The translations under genes and the position numbers were made by a program. A DNA stretch of 64,000 bases from the NCBI RefSeq assembly GCF_001441165.1, contig NZ_CP013126.1:2509551-2573550 (forward strand). The letters run 5' to 3'. The notes under the pieces were generated by a model. It was not told the DNA's origin. It did no database searches and saw only the letters and a list, made by a program, of their open reading frames with translations. The DNA is from Acidipropionibacterium acidipropionici (GTDB taxonomy: Bacteria; Actinomycetota; Actinomycetes; Propionibacteriales; Propionibacteriaceae). This document shows, in pieces, positions 1 through 9,698 of this stretch (positions within the stretch are counted from its first letter, which is position 1; every line of letters begins with the position of its first letter).

Positions 1-1432
1 CGCGGTCGGGATGCTGCTCGTCGTTGACGGCGTAGCGGTCGGTGCCGTCGGGGACCGTGAGCACCTCGGCCCTGGCGACCCGGGCGGCGTCCAGGCCGCG
101 CAGCGTCACCGAGACCTCGGCGTCCTCGGTCAGGCCCCTGTTGGCCAGGAAGAGGGCGAGGCGGCCGGTCTCCTCGTCCCAGGTGGCGGTGGCGTCGACC
201 AGGTCGGCGTCCCCGAACTTCTCGGTCGGGAAGCGGTCCCCGGAGGTGGCCAGCCGGAGGATCTGTCCCCTGGCGCGATTGGCCATCTGGGCGAAGGGCC
301 AGAAGATCGACTGGCGCCAGGCCGGTCCGCCCTCCTCGGAGCGGATCGGGGCGATCACGTTGACGAGCTGGGCCAGGTTGGCGATCCTCACCCGGTCCCC
401 GTGGCGCAGCAGGGAGTTGAGCAGGGTGCCCACCACCACCGCGTCGGTGACGGAATAGGCGTCCTCGATGATCCGGGGGTGCTCGTGCCACCCGCCGCGC
501 TCGGTGATGGCGTCGGGCATGTCCTCCCCGGGCCGTCTGGTGTACCAGACGTTCCACTCGTCGAAGGACAGGTTGATCCGCTTGTCGTGCTTGCCGGCCG
601 CGCGGGTCGCATCGGCCGTCGCGACGACCGACTCGATGAAGTGATCCATGTCCAGTGCGGTGGCCAGGAAGCTGGCGACATCCCCGTCGGCCTCCTCGTA
701 GTAGGCGTGCAGCGAGATGTTGTCGACGACGTCGTATGCGTGACCGAGCACGGTGCGCTCCCAGGTGCCGAAGGTCGGCATCCCCGAGTTCGAGGACCCG
801 CACGCCACCAGCTCGATCGAGGGATCCACGAGCTTCATCGCCTTGCCGGCCTCGGCGGCCAGCCGGCCGTACTCGTCGGCGGTCTTGTGGCCGATCTGCC
901 AGGGGCCGTCCATCTCATTGCCCAGGCACCAGAGCTTGATGCCGAAGGGGTCGGGTGCACCGTTGCGCCGGCGCAGGTCCGACAGGTAGGTGCCCCCCGG
1001 ATGGTTCGCGTACTCCACCAGAGCCCGGGCGGCCTCCACCCCCCGGGTGCCCAGGTTGACCGCTTCCATGACCTCCACATCGGCCTGCCGGGCCCAGGCC
1101 GCGAACTCGTGCAGCCCGAAGGCGTTGGTCTCGATACTGTGCCATGCCCCGTCGATGCGACGGGGACGCTCGGCCACCGGCCCCACGCCGTCCTCCCACC
1201 GGTATCCCGAGACGAAATTGCCGCCGGGATAGCGCACGACCGACACGCCGAGCTCGCGCACCAGCTTCAGCACGTCACGCCGGAAGCCGTTCTGGTCGGC
1301 GGCCGGGTGACCGGGCTCGTAGATGCCGGAGTAGACGCACCGGCCCATGTGCTCGACGAAGGATCCGAACAGACGTCGGGGTACCGGCCCGACCGTGAAG
1401 TCGCGGTCGGCGGTGATCGTGGCCTTGGACAT
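1..1432 (-). CDS. abfA: GH51 alpha-L-arabinofuranosidase (C-terminus beyond window)
   Basis: Releases terminal alpha-L-arabinofuranosyl units from arabinan or arabinoxylan oligosaccharides. No signal peptide is visible, so it should act in the cytoplasm on imported oligomers. The frame opens with MSKATITADRDF at 1432 and stays open for 477 codons to the window edge; family members are about 500 residues, so little is missing. The GH51 acid/base motif GNEMDG places its Glu near residue 173, and the nucleophile motif DEWNVWY places its Glu near residue 292, both at the expected spacing. The gene is divergent from a sugar ABC importer and shares a 321-bp promoter region holding a CRP/GlxR-like site. 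Identification is confident; exact substrate range is inferred. Confidence 0.93.
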   Translation of the reverse strand, partial: MSKATITADRDFTVGPVPRRLFGSFVEHMGRCVYSGIYEPGHPAADQNGFRRDVLKLVRELGVSVVRYPGGNFVSGYRWEDGVGPVAERPRRIDGAWHSIETNAFGLHEFAAWARQADVEVMEAVNLGTRGVEAARALVEYANHPGGTYLSDLRRRNGAPDPFGIKLWCLGNEMDGPWQIGHKTADEYGRLAAEAGKAMKLVDPSIELVACGSSNSGMPTFGTWERTVLGHAYDVVDNISLHAYYEEADGDVASFLATALDMDHFIESVVATADATRAAGKHDKRINLSFDEWNVWYTRRPGEDMPDAITERGGWHEHPRIIEDAYSVTDAVVVGTLLNSLLRHGDRVRIANLAQLVNVIAPIRSEEGGPAWRQSIFWPFAQMANRARGQILRLATSGDRFPTEKFGDADLVDATATWDEETGRLALFLANRGLTEDAEVSVTLRGLDAARVARAEVLTVPDGTDRYAVNDEQHPDR

Positions 1433-1753
1433 GGAGAACTCCTCTGAAGATCGGTGACGCCCCGGTGGTCAGCGCGGACCGGATGCGTGAGCCCTTCCGG
1501 TGGGCTCGATCCAGTATTACATCGTTATAGTCGTTTTGAGGTGTCATGGCGGAGCAGAGAGTCAAGACTTGAGCAGACAGCTCAAAAATGTGATAAAGCT
1601 CACGATGATTGCCCCTTGACCGGCCGCTCCACCCTGTGTCAGGATCAGGGCACACAGAACGGCGCCGCTCTGTGTGTCTTTTCATTACCACGATAGAATC
1701 ACCGGTGATGCAGAGCGACGCACGGCGCGCTGACGACGAGGAGGTCGTTCCAG
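1433..1753. promoter_or_regulatory. Divergent promoter region between abfA and the ABC importer
   Basis: This gene-free stretch separates the two divergent units. On the plus strand TTGACC (1616-1621) and CAGGAT (1640-1645), 18 bp apart, form a plausible promoter for the importer operon. On the minus strand TATAACGATGTAAT (around 1515-1530) resembles a LacI-family half-site pair. Between the promoter and the importer start lies a hairpin (CACACAG 1651-1657 with CTGTGTG 1670-1676, then TCTTTT), which could pause or terminate transcription in the leader. These are visual calls and untested. Confidence 0.45.
1589..1604. promoter_or_regulatory. CRP/GlxR-like operator
   Basis: TGTGATAAAGCTCACG matches the CRP-family consensus TGTGA-N6-TCACA at 9 of 10 half-site positions. 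It sits just upstream of the putative -35 of the importer operon and between the two divergent units, as expected for cAMP-dependent activation of a secondary-sugar pathway. Actinobacterial GlxR proteins use nearly the same motif. Site function is inferred. Confidence 0.6.
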
Positions 1754-3090
1754 ATGCACTTCACAGGCCGAGCCATGACTCGGCGAGGATTTCTTGGCGG
1801 GGGGATGGCGCTGGCCGCGACGGCCCTCGCCGGCTGCTCCAGCCCGGTGGGGGCCGGCCTCTTCGGCTCGCAGCTCGATCCGTCGACACTGGTCTTCTGG
1901 AACCTCTTCGCCGGGGGCGACGGCGCGAGGATGCAGGTCATGGAGGCCGGCTACGGGAAGACCTACGGACCCGGCTCCCTGCAGGCGACGACCTTCGCAT
2001 GGGGCAACCCCTATTACACGAAGGTCACCCTGGCGACCGTCGGCAACAAGCCGCCGGACGTCGCGGTGTCCCACCTGACTCGCGCCAAGCCGCTCAGGGA
2101 AGGGGACATCATCGAGGACATCACCGACGCGGACCTGGCGTCTGTCGGGCTGTCCCCTCGGACTTCGCCACGAAGCCCTGGAAGGCCCAGGTCACCGGCG
2201 GTCGCACCGTCGCGATTCCCCTGGACACGCATCCCTTCGTGCTCTTCTTCAACTCCGAGGTCTGCAGGAAGGCCGGCCTCCTGGGAGCCGATGGAGATCT
2301 CAAGGAGCTCCAGGGGCTCGAGGACTTCGAGGCCGCGCTCAAGGCGATCAGCGCGGTGACCGGGGGAACGGCGATCACGGTTGCCAATGTGGGCGGTGAG
2401 ACGGCCACACCTTGGCGGCTGTCCTGGACCCTGTACAACCAGCGCCAGGGAGCCACGCCGTTCATCTCGGGCGGTGGCACGAAGCTCACGGTCGATGAGG
2501 ACCTGTTCGTCGACACTGTCACCAGGATCCAGAGCTGGGTGAGGAAGGGCTGGCTCAACAAGGGACTCGACTACGCCACCGCCCAGACCTACATGTTCAC
2601 CGGCAAGGCGGGCATGTATCTGCAGGGCGAATGGGAGATCTCGACGGCCCAGTCCGTCAAGGGTCTGCACTTCGGCATGACGAGAATCCCCACCGTCTAT
2701 GACAGGCCGGCCGCTCAGGCCGACTCCCACTGCTTCATCATCCCGCGCAAGAAGAGGACCGACGAGCAGCGTCACCAGGTGATGCTCTTCATCAAGAAGA
2801 TGCTCGAGCAGAGCATGACCTGGGCGGAGGGGGGCCACATCCCCGCCTATCAGCCGGTCGCGAGAAGCACGGCCTATCGGGATCTGAGTCCTCAGTCGAA
2901 CTACTCCTCGGCGGCAGACGTCGCGGTCTACGACGATCCGACCTGGTACGGCGGATCGGGGTCGACCTTCGAGAACATCGTGGGGGCTCAGCTCGGTCTG
3001 GCCCAGCAGCTCTCGGTGACTCCGCAGAGGGCACTGACCGTCATCAAGCAGCAACTCCGGGTGTACCTCGATACCGAGAGCCCCCTCTGA
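1754..3090 (+). pseudogene. ABC sugar-binding lipoprotein, frameshifted
   Basis: Extracellular solute-binding protein of a CUT1-type importer. The start at 1754 has GAGGAGG at 1738-1744; an alternative ATG is at 1775 (MTRRGFLGGG). The N-terminus carries a twin-arginine-like TRRGFLGG and a lipobox LAGC, so the product would be a membrane-anchored lipoprotein. The reading frame is correct to about residue 134 (DADLASVGL) and then continues in another frame from PSDFATKPWKAQV to the stop at 3090. The break lies in TCCCCT near 2150-2155, and adding one C restores a single 445-residue protein of normal family length. This is either a real mutation or a sequencing indel. The next gene downstream has the same kind of break. 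Confidence 0.85.
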
Positions 3091-3113
3091 GCCGGATGTG
3101 AAGGTATCTCATC

Positions 3114-4078
3114 GTGTCCACAGTTTCTGTCAATTCAATGCGCACCGGGGTGCGGCGCTCGGAATCCCGCGCCACAGCGAAGCGTTCCGCGGCCCCCATC
3201 GGGAAGAAGGACGGACGGGCGGCGTGGCTCTTCCTGATTCCGTTCGGGATCTTCTACCTGGCCTTCCTTCTGGGGCCCACCCTCTACATGTTCGTGATGA
3301 GCTTCTTCAACACCTCGGCCGTGAGAACCGGTCTGGGAAGTTCGTGGGTCTCAAGAATTACGCCGAGATGTTCAGCAGGGCGGACTTCTGGGACGCCATG
3401 TGGCACACCGTGCTCTTCACGATCTACACGACGCCGCCGCTGGTCATCCTGGCCTTCGTCCTCGCCGTCCTGTCCAACCGGATGAGGCGCGGACAGTGGT
3501 TCTACCGGTTGGCGTTCTTCCTGCCGTACATCCTGCCTTCGGCGACGATCTCCCTCATCTGGGTGTTCATCTTCACTCCGGCCACCGGATTGTGGGCCTG
3601 GGTTCAGGAGCTGCTCGGCATGACGCCCGGCACGGGAATCCTGTCGGGGGAGCACACCGCGATGATCGGCATCGCGATCGCCACGGTCTGGTGGACTCTC
3701 GGATTCAACTTCGTGCTGTATCTGGCCGGGCTCCAGGAGATCCCGCGCGAGATCTACGAGGCCGCGGCGGTCGACGGCGCCACTGAGTGGCAGCAGATCC
3801 TCAGGATCACGATCCCTCTGCTGGGTAGGACCACGGGGCTGGTCCTTCTTCTTCAGATCATCGCGAGCCTCAAGATCTTCGATCAGGTCTATCTCATGAC
3901 GAACGGCGGACCGGGCACCTCGACGCAGGTCGCACTCCAGCTCGTGACCGGGGTGGCCTTCACCGACAACCGGACGGGTGCCGCGTCGGCGGCCAGTGTC
4001 CTGGTGTTCATCCTGATCATGATTGTCGCCGGGGTGCGGCAGCTGGTGGGCCGGATCTCGGCCAGGAACGAGGCATGA
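3114..4078 (+). pseudogene. ABC sugar transporter permease 1 (MalF-like), frameshifted
   Basis: First inner-membrane permease of the CUT1 importer. GTG start at 3114 gives MSTVSVNSMRTG; the first TM begins near residue 40 (AAWLFLIPFGIFYLAFLLGP). The frame is lost near 3336-3342 (GGTCTGGGAAG) and resumes one frame over as GKFVGLKNYAEMF, keeping all remaining TM segments and the EAA loop (IYEAAAVDGATEWQQI). Inserting one G in the GGG run restores an intact protein of about 321 residues. The 3' end overlaps nothing but is one base from the next permease. Family assignment is certain; whether the break is biological is not. Confidence 0.85.
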
Positions 4079-4079
4079 G

Positions 4080-4979
4080 ATGTCCACTTCAGTCATGACC
4101 CGGAAATCTCCGGTCACCAGTGCCGCCCCGCCGGCGTCGGCAGCCAGGGCACCGATGAGCACGCGGACCTTCAACGCGATCGCCCTGGTCGTCCTCATCG
4201 TCTTCGCCGTCATCTGGCTGATACCCAGCCTCTTCGCTCTCAAGACCTCGCTGACCGACAACGGCGTGGCAGCCCTCGGAGCCAGGGAGATCCTCAAGAA
4301 CTGGAACCCGACCGTCCACTCGTTCGCATCGCTTCTGGGCGGTTCGGACATCTGGAACTGGTACCTGGCGAGCGGTATCACTTCGGTCCTGACGACGATT
4401 CTCACCGTCGTGTTCGCCTCGATGGCCGCCTTCTCGTTGTCGAGGCTGACCTTCCGCGGGTCGAACGTCGTCCTCACGATGATCCTGCTGGGGATCATGA
4501 TCCCGGCTCAGGTACTCATCGTGCCGATCTTCCAGGAGTTGAACGCCATCGGCCTGCTGAACACCTACTGGTCGGTGATCTTCCCGCAGGTTCCGGCGGT
4601 CATCGCGGTGTTCATCTTCAAGCAGTTCTTCGACGGCATCCCGAAGGATTTCGAGGAGGCCGCCCGTATCGACGGGGCGAGCGTCTGGAAGGTGTACACG
4701 CGTGTCGTGATGCCCCTGTCGCGCCCGGTCATCGCGGCCGTGACAGTGCTCACCTTCGTCGGAGTGTGGAACAACCTGCTGCTGCCGCTGTATGTGCTGT
4801 CCAACCCGGGGTTGATGACCATCCCCGTGGGTCTGGCCACCACTCAGGGCAGTTATGGGCTGAGGTACGCCGACATCCAGGCCGGCGCGCTGCTGGCCGC
4901 GCTGCCACTGATCATCATCTACCTCATCTTCCAGCGGCAGATCGTCGAAGGGGTTGCCGGAAGCGGCCTCAAGGGCTGA
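4080..4979 (+). CDS. ABC sugar transporter permease 2 (MalG-like)
   Basis: Second inner-membrane permease of the CUT1 importer, 299 residues, intact. The start ATG at 4080 (MSTSVMTRKS) follows the previous stop by one base, so the two permeases are probably translationally coupled. Six predicted TM segments are visible, the first near residues 30-50 (ALVVLIVFAVIWLIPSLFAL), with the EAA loop FEEAARIDGASVWKVYTRVV about 100 residues before the end. No ATPase follows; CUT1 systems in Actinobacteria commonly share a distant MsiK-type ATPase. Neighbouring arabinofuranosidase genes suggest arabino-oligosaccharides as substrate (inference). With its partner genes frameshifted, this permease may be orphaned. 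Confidence 0.9.
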   Translation: MSTSVMTRKSPVTSAAPPASAARAPMSTRTFNAIALVVLIVFAVIWLIPSLFALKTSLTDNGVAALGAREILKNWNPTVHSFASLLGGSDIWNWYLASGITSVLTTILTVVFASMAAFSLSRLTFRGSNVVLTMILLGIMIPAQVLIVPIFQELNAIGLLNTYWSVIFPQVPAVIAVFIFKQFFDGIPKDFEEAARIDGASVWKVYTRVVMPLSRPVIAAVTVLTFVGVWNNLLLPLYVLSNPGLMTIPVGLATTQGSYGLRYADIQAGALLAALPLIIIYLIFQRQIVEGVAGSGLKG

Positions 4980-4990
4980 GAGCGATCAGG

Positions 4991-6049
4991 TCATCGGGTC
5001 GTCGCGCGGGGAGCGGTGCTCTGGCGGGCGACGATCCGATGCGGCACGCGTATCGTCCGGACAGGCAAGGAGGCCCGGGTGATCCGCTCGGCGAGGCGGT
5101 CGAGCGCCCGTGCGGCGAACTCGTCCTTGTCGAAGCTCACCGTGGTGAGAGGCGGTGCCGCGAACTCCCCGTCGGCGATGTCGTCGAAGCCGGCGACCGA
5201 GATCCCCCGGGGCACCCGGATGCCTCGGCGCCACAGGGCGCTGATGGCCCCCAGCGCCAGGGAGTCGGTGAGGCAGAAGATGGCGTCCGGTAGAGGGAGG
5301 TCGTCGATGAACGAGTCGACGGCCCCGGCTCCTCCACGCGGCGTCCAGTCATCGCAGGCGATCTCCAGGCGGGGATCGGTCCGCAGCCCCGCATCCACCA
5401 GGGCCCTGCGATAGCCCTGGGTTCTCAGCGTCGCCGTGAACGCCGTCGACCTGTCCGGGGAGCCGAGCAGGGCGATGCGTCGATGGCCCAGCCCGATGAG
5501 GTGGCTGGTCATGTCGTAGGCCGCCGTCTCCGGGTCGACCCGCACCTGGTCGAAGGGCAGGTCCAGCACCTCCCCGATGAGGACGGTGGGCGGCAGGAGG
5601 GCGTCGGCGGACAGACTCAACTCGTCGGGGAAGACGGGGTTGAGGATGAGCCCGTCGACGAGCCTGGACAGGGCCCGGGACACCAGTTTCTGCTCTCGGT
5701 CCGGGCGTCCACGCGTCTCCTCGATCTGAACCCCCCAACCGCGGGAGTGGGCCGCCTCGACGAAGTGGTGGGCCACCTCCGCCGAGTACGGCGTCGCCAG
5801 ATCGGGAAGGGCCAGGGCGATAACCCCGGACCTGCCGTTGCGCAGGCCCCTGGCGCTGAGATTCGGCACATAGTCCAGCTCGGCGAGGGCGGCGTCGACC
5901 CGACGCCGGGTCTCGGGGCGCACATAGACCTTCCCCGTGATGACATTCGAGACGGTCTTCGGGGAGACCCCGGCCCGGGCGGCGACGTCCCTCACCGTTG
6001 CTCTGCCGGGGCCCGGCGTACCGGTTGTGGCGGGAGGGCGTTCGTTCAT
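4991..6049 (-). CDS. LacI-family transcriptional regulator
   Basis: DNA-binding regulator, 352 residues. The N-terminal helix-turn-helix with VRDVAARAGVSPKTVSNVI (about residues 18-36) and the hinge YVPNLSARGLRNGRSGVIAL lead into a periplasmic-binding-protein-like sensor domain ending RIVARQS. It is convergent with the first importer (11 bp between stops) and lies downstream of the GH127 gene on the same strand. This suggests control of the arabinan genes on one or both sides, probably in response to an arabino-sugar. The ligand is not readable from sequence. Confidence 0.92.
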   Translation of the reverse strand: MNERPPATTGTPGPGRATVRDVAARAGVSPKTVSNVITGKVYVRPETRRRVDAALAELDYVPNLSARGLRNGRSGVIALALPDLATPYSAEVAHHFVEAAHSRGWGVQIEETRGRPDREQKLVSRALSRLVDGLILNPVFPDELSLSADALLPPTVLIGEVLDLPFDQVRVDPETAAYDMTSHLIGLGHRRIALLGSPDRSTAFTATLRTQGYRRALVDAGLRTDPRLEIACDDWTPRGGAGAVDSFIDDLPLPDAIFCLTDSLALGAISALWRRGIRVPRGISVAGFDDIADGEFAAPPLTTVSFDKDEFAARALDRLAERITRASLPVRTIRVPHRIVARQSTAPRATTR

Positions 6050-6089
6050 CGCGGCGGGGCTCGTCCTTGTCTGGAGGTGTGGGCCAATC

Positions 6090-7973
6090 CTACGGCAGGG
6101 TCGGCAACCACACCCGCATCGTGCTGGGGCCGCGGTTGGCCCAGCGGTAGTACGGCACGAGCCTCAGAACCCGCGGCTCCCCTCGGCCCCCGGAGGGCCG
6201 ATCTGGCCCGTAGGCGGAGGTGGCGAGGTCGTCGACCGGCACCCTCATCGCCCTCACCTCAGCGCCGTCGTCGGCGGCGACCGGAGCGGCGCCCGCATCG
6301 ACGGCCACGGCGTCCAGGGCGAGGTCACCGGGAAGGTCGACCGACTCGGCGCACAGCACCAGCGGTCCCAACTCCACCGCCACACTTCCCCGGACGGCGT
6401 CGATCCTCGGATCGGGGAAGGTGAACCGCGGGGCCATCGGCAGGTCGAGCACCACGGTGCCGCCGGCCACCAGGCCGGACACGACGTGTGCCGGCGCCTC
6501 GGCGGTCCGCGTCTGGCCGCCGACCGTTACCGTCGCCCCGCCGGCCCATCGGGGTATCCGCAACGTCAACTGCCACGGCTCTGCGGGAGCCTGCTCCACC
6601 GTGACCGCGATCCGGCCGTCATCGGGGTAGTGGGTGTCCACCCGGACCGTGACGCGTCCGCCGCCGGGCAGCGCGGTGCTGATCCGGCCGGCGGCGTACT
6701 GGAGGAGTTGGAGGCCGTCGGCCGAGGTGGTGGCCAGGTAGGCGCCCAGCTGGGCCAGGGTGCGCGACACATTGGTGGGGCAGCAGGAGACCTCGAACCA
6801 GGGCGCACGCAGCTGGGCCTCGGCTCGCGGGCTGGGGCGGTCGTCGGCCACCTCCTCGGCGCGGACCCGTTGGTGCAGCGGATTGGTGTAGAAGAAGGCC
6901 CGCCCGTCGAGCCGGGGGGAGACGGCGACCACGTTGTACAGGGTGCGCTCGATGACATCCGCCAGCGAGATATCGCCCGTCGCCAGGAGCAGCCGCCAGG
7001 CCACCATGACCGAGCCGATGCCGGCGCAGGTCTCGCAGTAGGCGCGGTCCGGCGGCAGTTCGAAGTCGTCGCCGAAGGCCTCGTCCTGGTGATGGGAGCC
7101 CATTCCACCGGTGAGGTAGGTGCGGCGGGCCAGAGCCGACCGGTACTGGCCCTCGACGATCCCCAGGAGTTCGGAGTCGCCGGTCTCCGCCGCGGCGTCG
7201 ATCGCACCGGACGCCAGATACAGCGCCCGCACGGCGTGGCCGCGCAGGACCGAGGCCCGGCGGATCGGTGTGTCATCGAGGAAGTACCGTCGGCCGAACT
7301 CGATATCGGCGAGGGTGTGGTGGCCCCGGCGCTCCAGGAAGAGACGGGCCTGGTCGAGGTATCTGCGCTCCCCGGTGGCGCGGTACAGCTCGACCAGCGC
7401 GACCTCGATCTCGGGGTGGCCGCAGACCCTCTCCAGACCCCCGGGCCCGAAGGTCCGGCAGATGTGGTCGGCCGCGCGCAGGGCGTCGTGATGCCCGCTG
7501 CGCAGCCGGGCGACTCCGGCCTGGATGAGGTGTCCGTAGCAGTACAGCTCGTGGCCCCACTCCAGATCCGAGTAGCGGGGGCGCTGGCCGGGGCTGCCGA
7601 AACAGGTGTTGAGGTACCCGTCGTCGCACTGGGCGCCGGCCACCCGGGCGACGATCGAGTCGAAGAGCTCGGTGAGCGGTGACGAGTCGTCGTCGCCGAT
7701 CTGCCAGGCCAGGGACTCGAGGAACTTGTAGACCTCGGAGTCGGCGAACTCCCGTCCCGTGCGGCAGCCGGCGATGGAGCCGTCGGCCACGGCGTCGAAG
7801 TTGTGGAGCCATCCGGTGCGCTCCTCCCACTCGGCGATGTGGGGGACGATGGCGTCGCGGTTGGTGGTCTGCATCCGGTGCCAGAACCCGTCGGTGATGT
7901 CGACATCGTGGATGCCGAGCGGGTGCAGGTCTCCGGATCCGGGCAGGACCGGGGTGCAGGTCGAGGTCATCAT
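6090..7973 (-). CDS. GH127 beta-L-arabinofuranosidase
   Basis: Cytoplasmic glycoside hydrolase of 627 residues that removes beta-L-arabinofuranosyl units. The diagnostic Zn-thiolate site of GH127 is present: the CETC motif (near residues 313-316) supplies Glu and Cys ligands, and the CC pair of CCPTN (residues 397-398) supplies the nucleophilic Cys and a further ligand, equivalent to Glu338/Cys340/Cys417/Cys418 of HypBA1 of Bifidobacterium. The start ATG at 7973 overlaps the stop of the upstream permease (ATGA), which implies translational coupling. Together with the GH51 enzyme it would let the cell degrade both anomers of furanosidic arabinose. Confidence 0.93.
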   Translation of the reverse strand: MMTSTCTPVLPGSGDLHPLGIHDVDITDGFWHRMQTTNRDAIVPHIAEWEERTGWLHNFDAVADGSIAGCRTGREFADSEVYKFLESLAWQIGDDDSSPLTELFDSIVARVAGAQCDDGYLNTCFGSPGQRPRYSDLEWGHELYCYGHLIQAGVARLRSGHHDALRAADHICRTFGPGGLERVCGHPEIEVALVELYRATGERRYLDQARLFLERRGHHTLADIEFGRRYFLDDTPIRRASVLRGHAVRALYLASGAIDAAAETGDSELLGIVEGQYRSALARRTYLTGGMGSHHQDEAFGDDFELPPDRAYCETCAGIGSVMVAWRLLLATGDISLADVIERTLYNVVAVSPRLDGRAFFYTNPLHQRVRAEEVADDRPSPRAEAQLRAPWFEVSCCPTNVSRTLAQLGAYLATTSADGLQLLQYAAGRISTALPGGGRVTVRVDTHYPDDGRIAVTVEQAPAEPWQLTLRIPRWAGGATVTVGGQTRTAEAPAHVVSGLVAGGTVVLDLPMAPRFTFPDPRIDAVRGSVAVELGPLVLCAESVDLPGDLALDAVAVDAGAAPVAADDGAEVRAMRVPVDDLATSAYGPDRPSGGRGEPRVLRLVPYYRWANRGPSTMRVWLPTLP

Positions 7974-8800
7974 GCGAGTACTCGTCCCTTCACCGCGCCG
8001 GAGGTGAAGCCCTGGATGTAGTAGCGCTGCAGGGCGAGGAAGAGAACGACGGCGGGCAGGGTGAGGACGACGACGCCGGCGGTCGTGGAGCCGTAGTCGA
8101 TGACGCCCATCGTCTGCTGCCTCATGTTCACCAGAGCCAGTGGCAGGGGCGCCTTCTCGGTGCTCAAGAGGTACAGGGAGACCATGAAGTCGTTCCACGC
8201 CGCCAGGAAGGTGAACAGGCCCACGGTGACCAGGCCCGGCCTCACCGACGGCAGCATGACTCTGAGGAAGGCCGCGAAGGACCCGCAGCCGTCCATATAG
8301 GCGGCCTCCTCCAGCTCCCGTGGGATGGCCGCGAAGGAGTTGCGCATCATGAATATGGAGAAGGGCAGCTGGAAGAGGGTCAGCACCAGGGCCACGCCGA
8401 TGAGGGAGTTCTGGAGGTGGAGCTGCTTCATCCACACCAGCAGGGGGATGAGCAGGGCGGCGTAGGGCACCATCATGACCGACAGCACGACGGTGAACAG
8501 CACGTTCTTGCCGACGAAGGTGAAGCGTGCGAAGGCGTATCCCCCGGTGGCCGCGACGATCAGGGTGAAGACGGTCGCCGAGACCGAGACGATGATGGAG
8601 TTCTTGAGGTAGACCGGGATGCCCAGTCCGTACTTGAGCATGGTGCCGTAGTTGCCGAGCCCGAATCCACTGGTCTGAGCGGTGCCCGGGTTGGGGGAGA
8701 TCGAGCTCACCACGGCCCACACGAGCGGGAGGATGAAGACGATCGCCATGAGGGCGGTGACGGCGTAGTAGACGGTGCGTGAGGTGGCAGAGGGTTTCAT
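7970..8800 (-). CDS. ABC sugar transporter permease (MalG-like), second importer
   Basis: Inner-membrane permease of a second CUT1 system, 276 residues from ATG at 8800 (MKPSATSRTVYY). A GTG at 8809 that overlaps the stop of the preceding permease frame is an alternative start. Six TM segments are visible, with the EAA loop LEEAAYMDGCGSFAAFLRV in the last third. The stop overlaps the GH127 start. Its partner permease immediately upstream is broken by a deletion, so this subunit may lack a functional partner. Confidence 0.9.
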   Translation of the reverse strand: MKPSATSRTVYYAVTALMAIVFILPLVWAVVSSISPNPGTAQTSGFGLGNYGTMLKYGLGIPVYLKNSIIVSVSATVFTLIVAATGGYAFARFTFVGKNVLFTVVLSVMMVPYAALLIPLLVWMKQLHLQNSLIGVALVLTLFQLPFSIFMMRNSFAAIPRELEEAAYMDGCGSFAAFLRVMLPSVRPGLVTVGLFTFLAAWNDFMVSLYLLSTEKAPLPLALVNMRQQTMGVIDYGSTTAGVVVLTLPAVVLFLALQRYYIQGFTSGAVKGRVLA

Positions 8801-8805
8801 GACGA

Positions 8806-9613
8806 TCACTTCGAGTCGGAGTCGAAACGCATGGCTCGCAGTTGAACCAGGTTGATGATGACCAGCGCCAGCAGGAGCAGCACCGAGAGGGCTGCGGCCA
8901 TGCCCAGGTCCTTACGGGTCTCGAAGGCGTCGCGGTAGATGAGCTGGACGATGGTCATCGTCGAGTTTCGCCGCCTCATAGACGTCGCCGGGGATGGCCT
9001 GGAGCCCGACCATGGTGAGCAGCATGTAGTAGCCGGCGAATCGCCAGACCACCAGCAGGATGGTGGCCCACAGGGCTCCGTTCGGAGTGCCGAGAATCGA
9101 TGCCCCCGCCTCGGTGGAGCCGATCTTCTCGAGAATCGAGTTGATCGGCCCGACCTGGGGTGAGTACAGGGCGTAGAAGAGCAGGGAGGCCGACGCGATG
9201 CCCAGCGCCGAGGGCACCAGGATGGCGGTGCGCAGGATGCTGTTCCAGTGACGCGACTCCTGGACCAGCAGCGCCAGCCCGTAGGCGATCGGCATCAGGA
9301 TGACGGTGGTGAGCACGGTGTACTTGACGGTGAACCAGATCGACGTGCCCAGCAGCGGGTCACTGAAGACCTTGGTGAAGTTGTCGGGGAAGTTCACCCC
9401 CTGGGACCCGTCGAGCAGCGTCCACCGCGAACAGGCCATGACGATGACGACGATGATGGGGGCCACGAAGAGGATGAGCAGGACGGCCGCGGTGGGGGCC
9501 ACGTAGGCCCATCCCTGGCGGTTCTGGCTTCTCGACGCCGTGCTGCCGGGCCGGCGCCCGGCGCCGGCCCGGGCCTTGGCCCGGTTCTTACTGGTGATGG
9601 TCAACGAACTCAT
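8806..9613 (-). pseudogene. ABC sugar transporter permease (MalF-like), internal deletion
   Basis: MalF-type permease starting at ATG 9613 (MSSLTITSKNRAKARAG). The protein is normal up to the start of the EAA loop (VYEAAKLD). It then jumps near 8957-8962 into a different frame that encodes the ordinary C-terminal end: TMTIVQLIYRDAF, then a last TM, ending FDSDSK at 8806. The conserved Gly of the EAA loop and about 45-50 following residues are missing compared with relatives, and the junction is out of frame. Unlike the two breaks in the first importer, this cannot be a one-base sequencing slip. The EAA loop docks the ATPase, so the remnant should be non-functional. Confidence 0.82.
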
Positions 9614-9698
9614 AAGACGTGTCTCTCCCGAAAGGGCGGCGGTCATGGAACGGGGGATGATCCGACGGCCGCCACCGGCCCGATGCGGACTGCCCCCC

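Noticed and set aside
11-1447. 478-codon plus-strand frame at the window start
   Set aside because: Shadow of the GH51 gene on the other strand, which has both catalytic motifs.
6090-8720. 876-codon frame that would fuse a permease-region product to GH127
   Set aside because: The first 249 codons are an off-frame reading of the permease gene; GH127 starts at 7973 with ATGA coupling.
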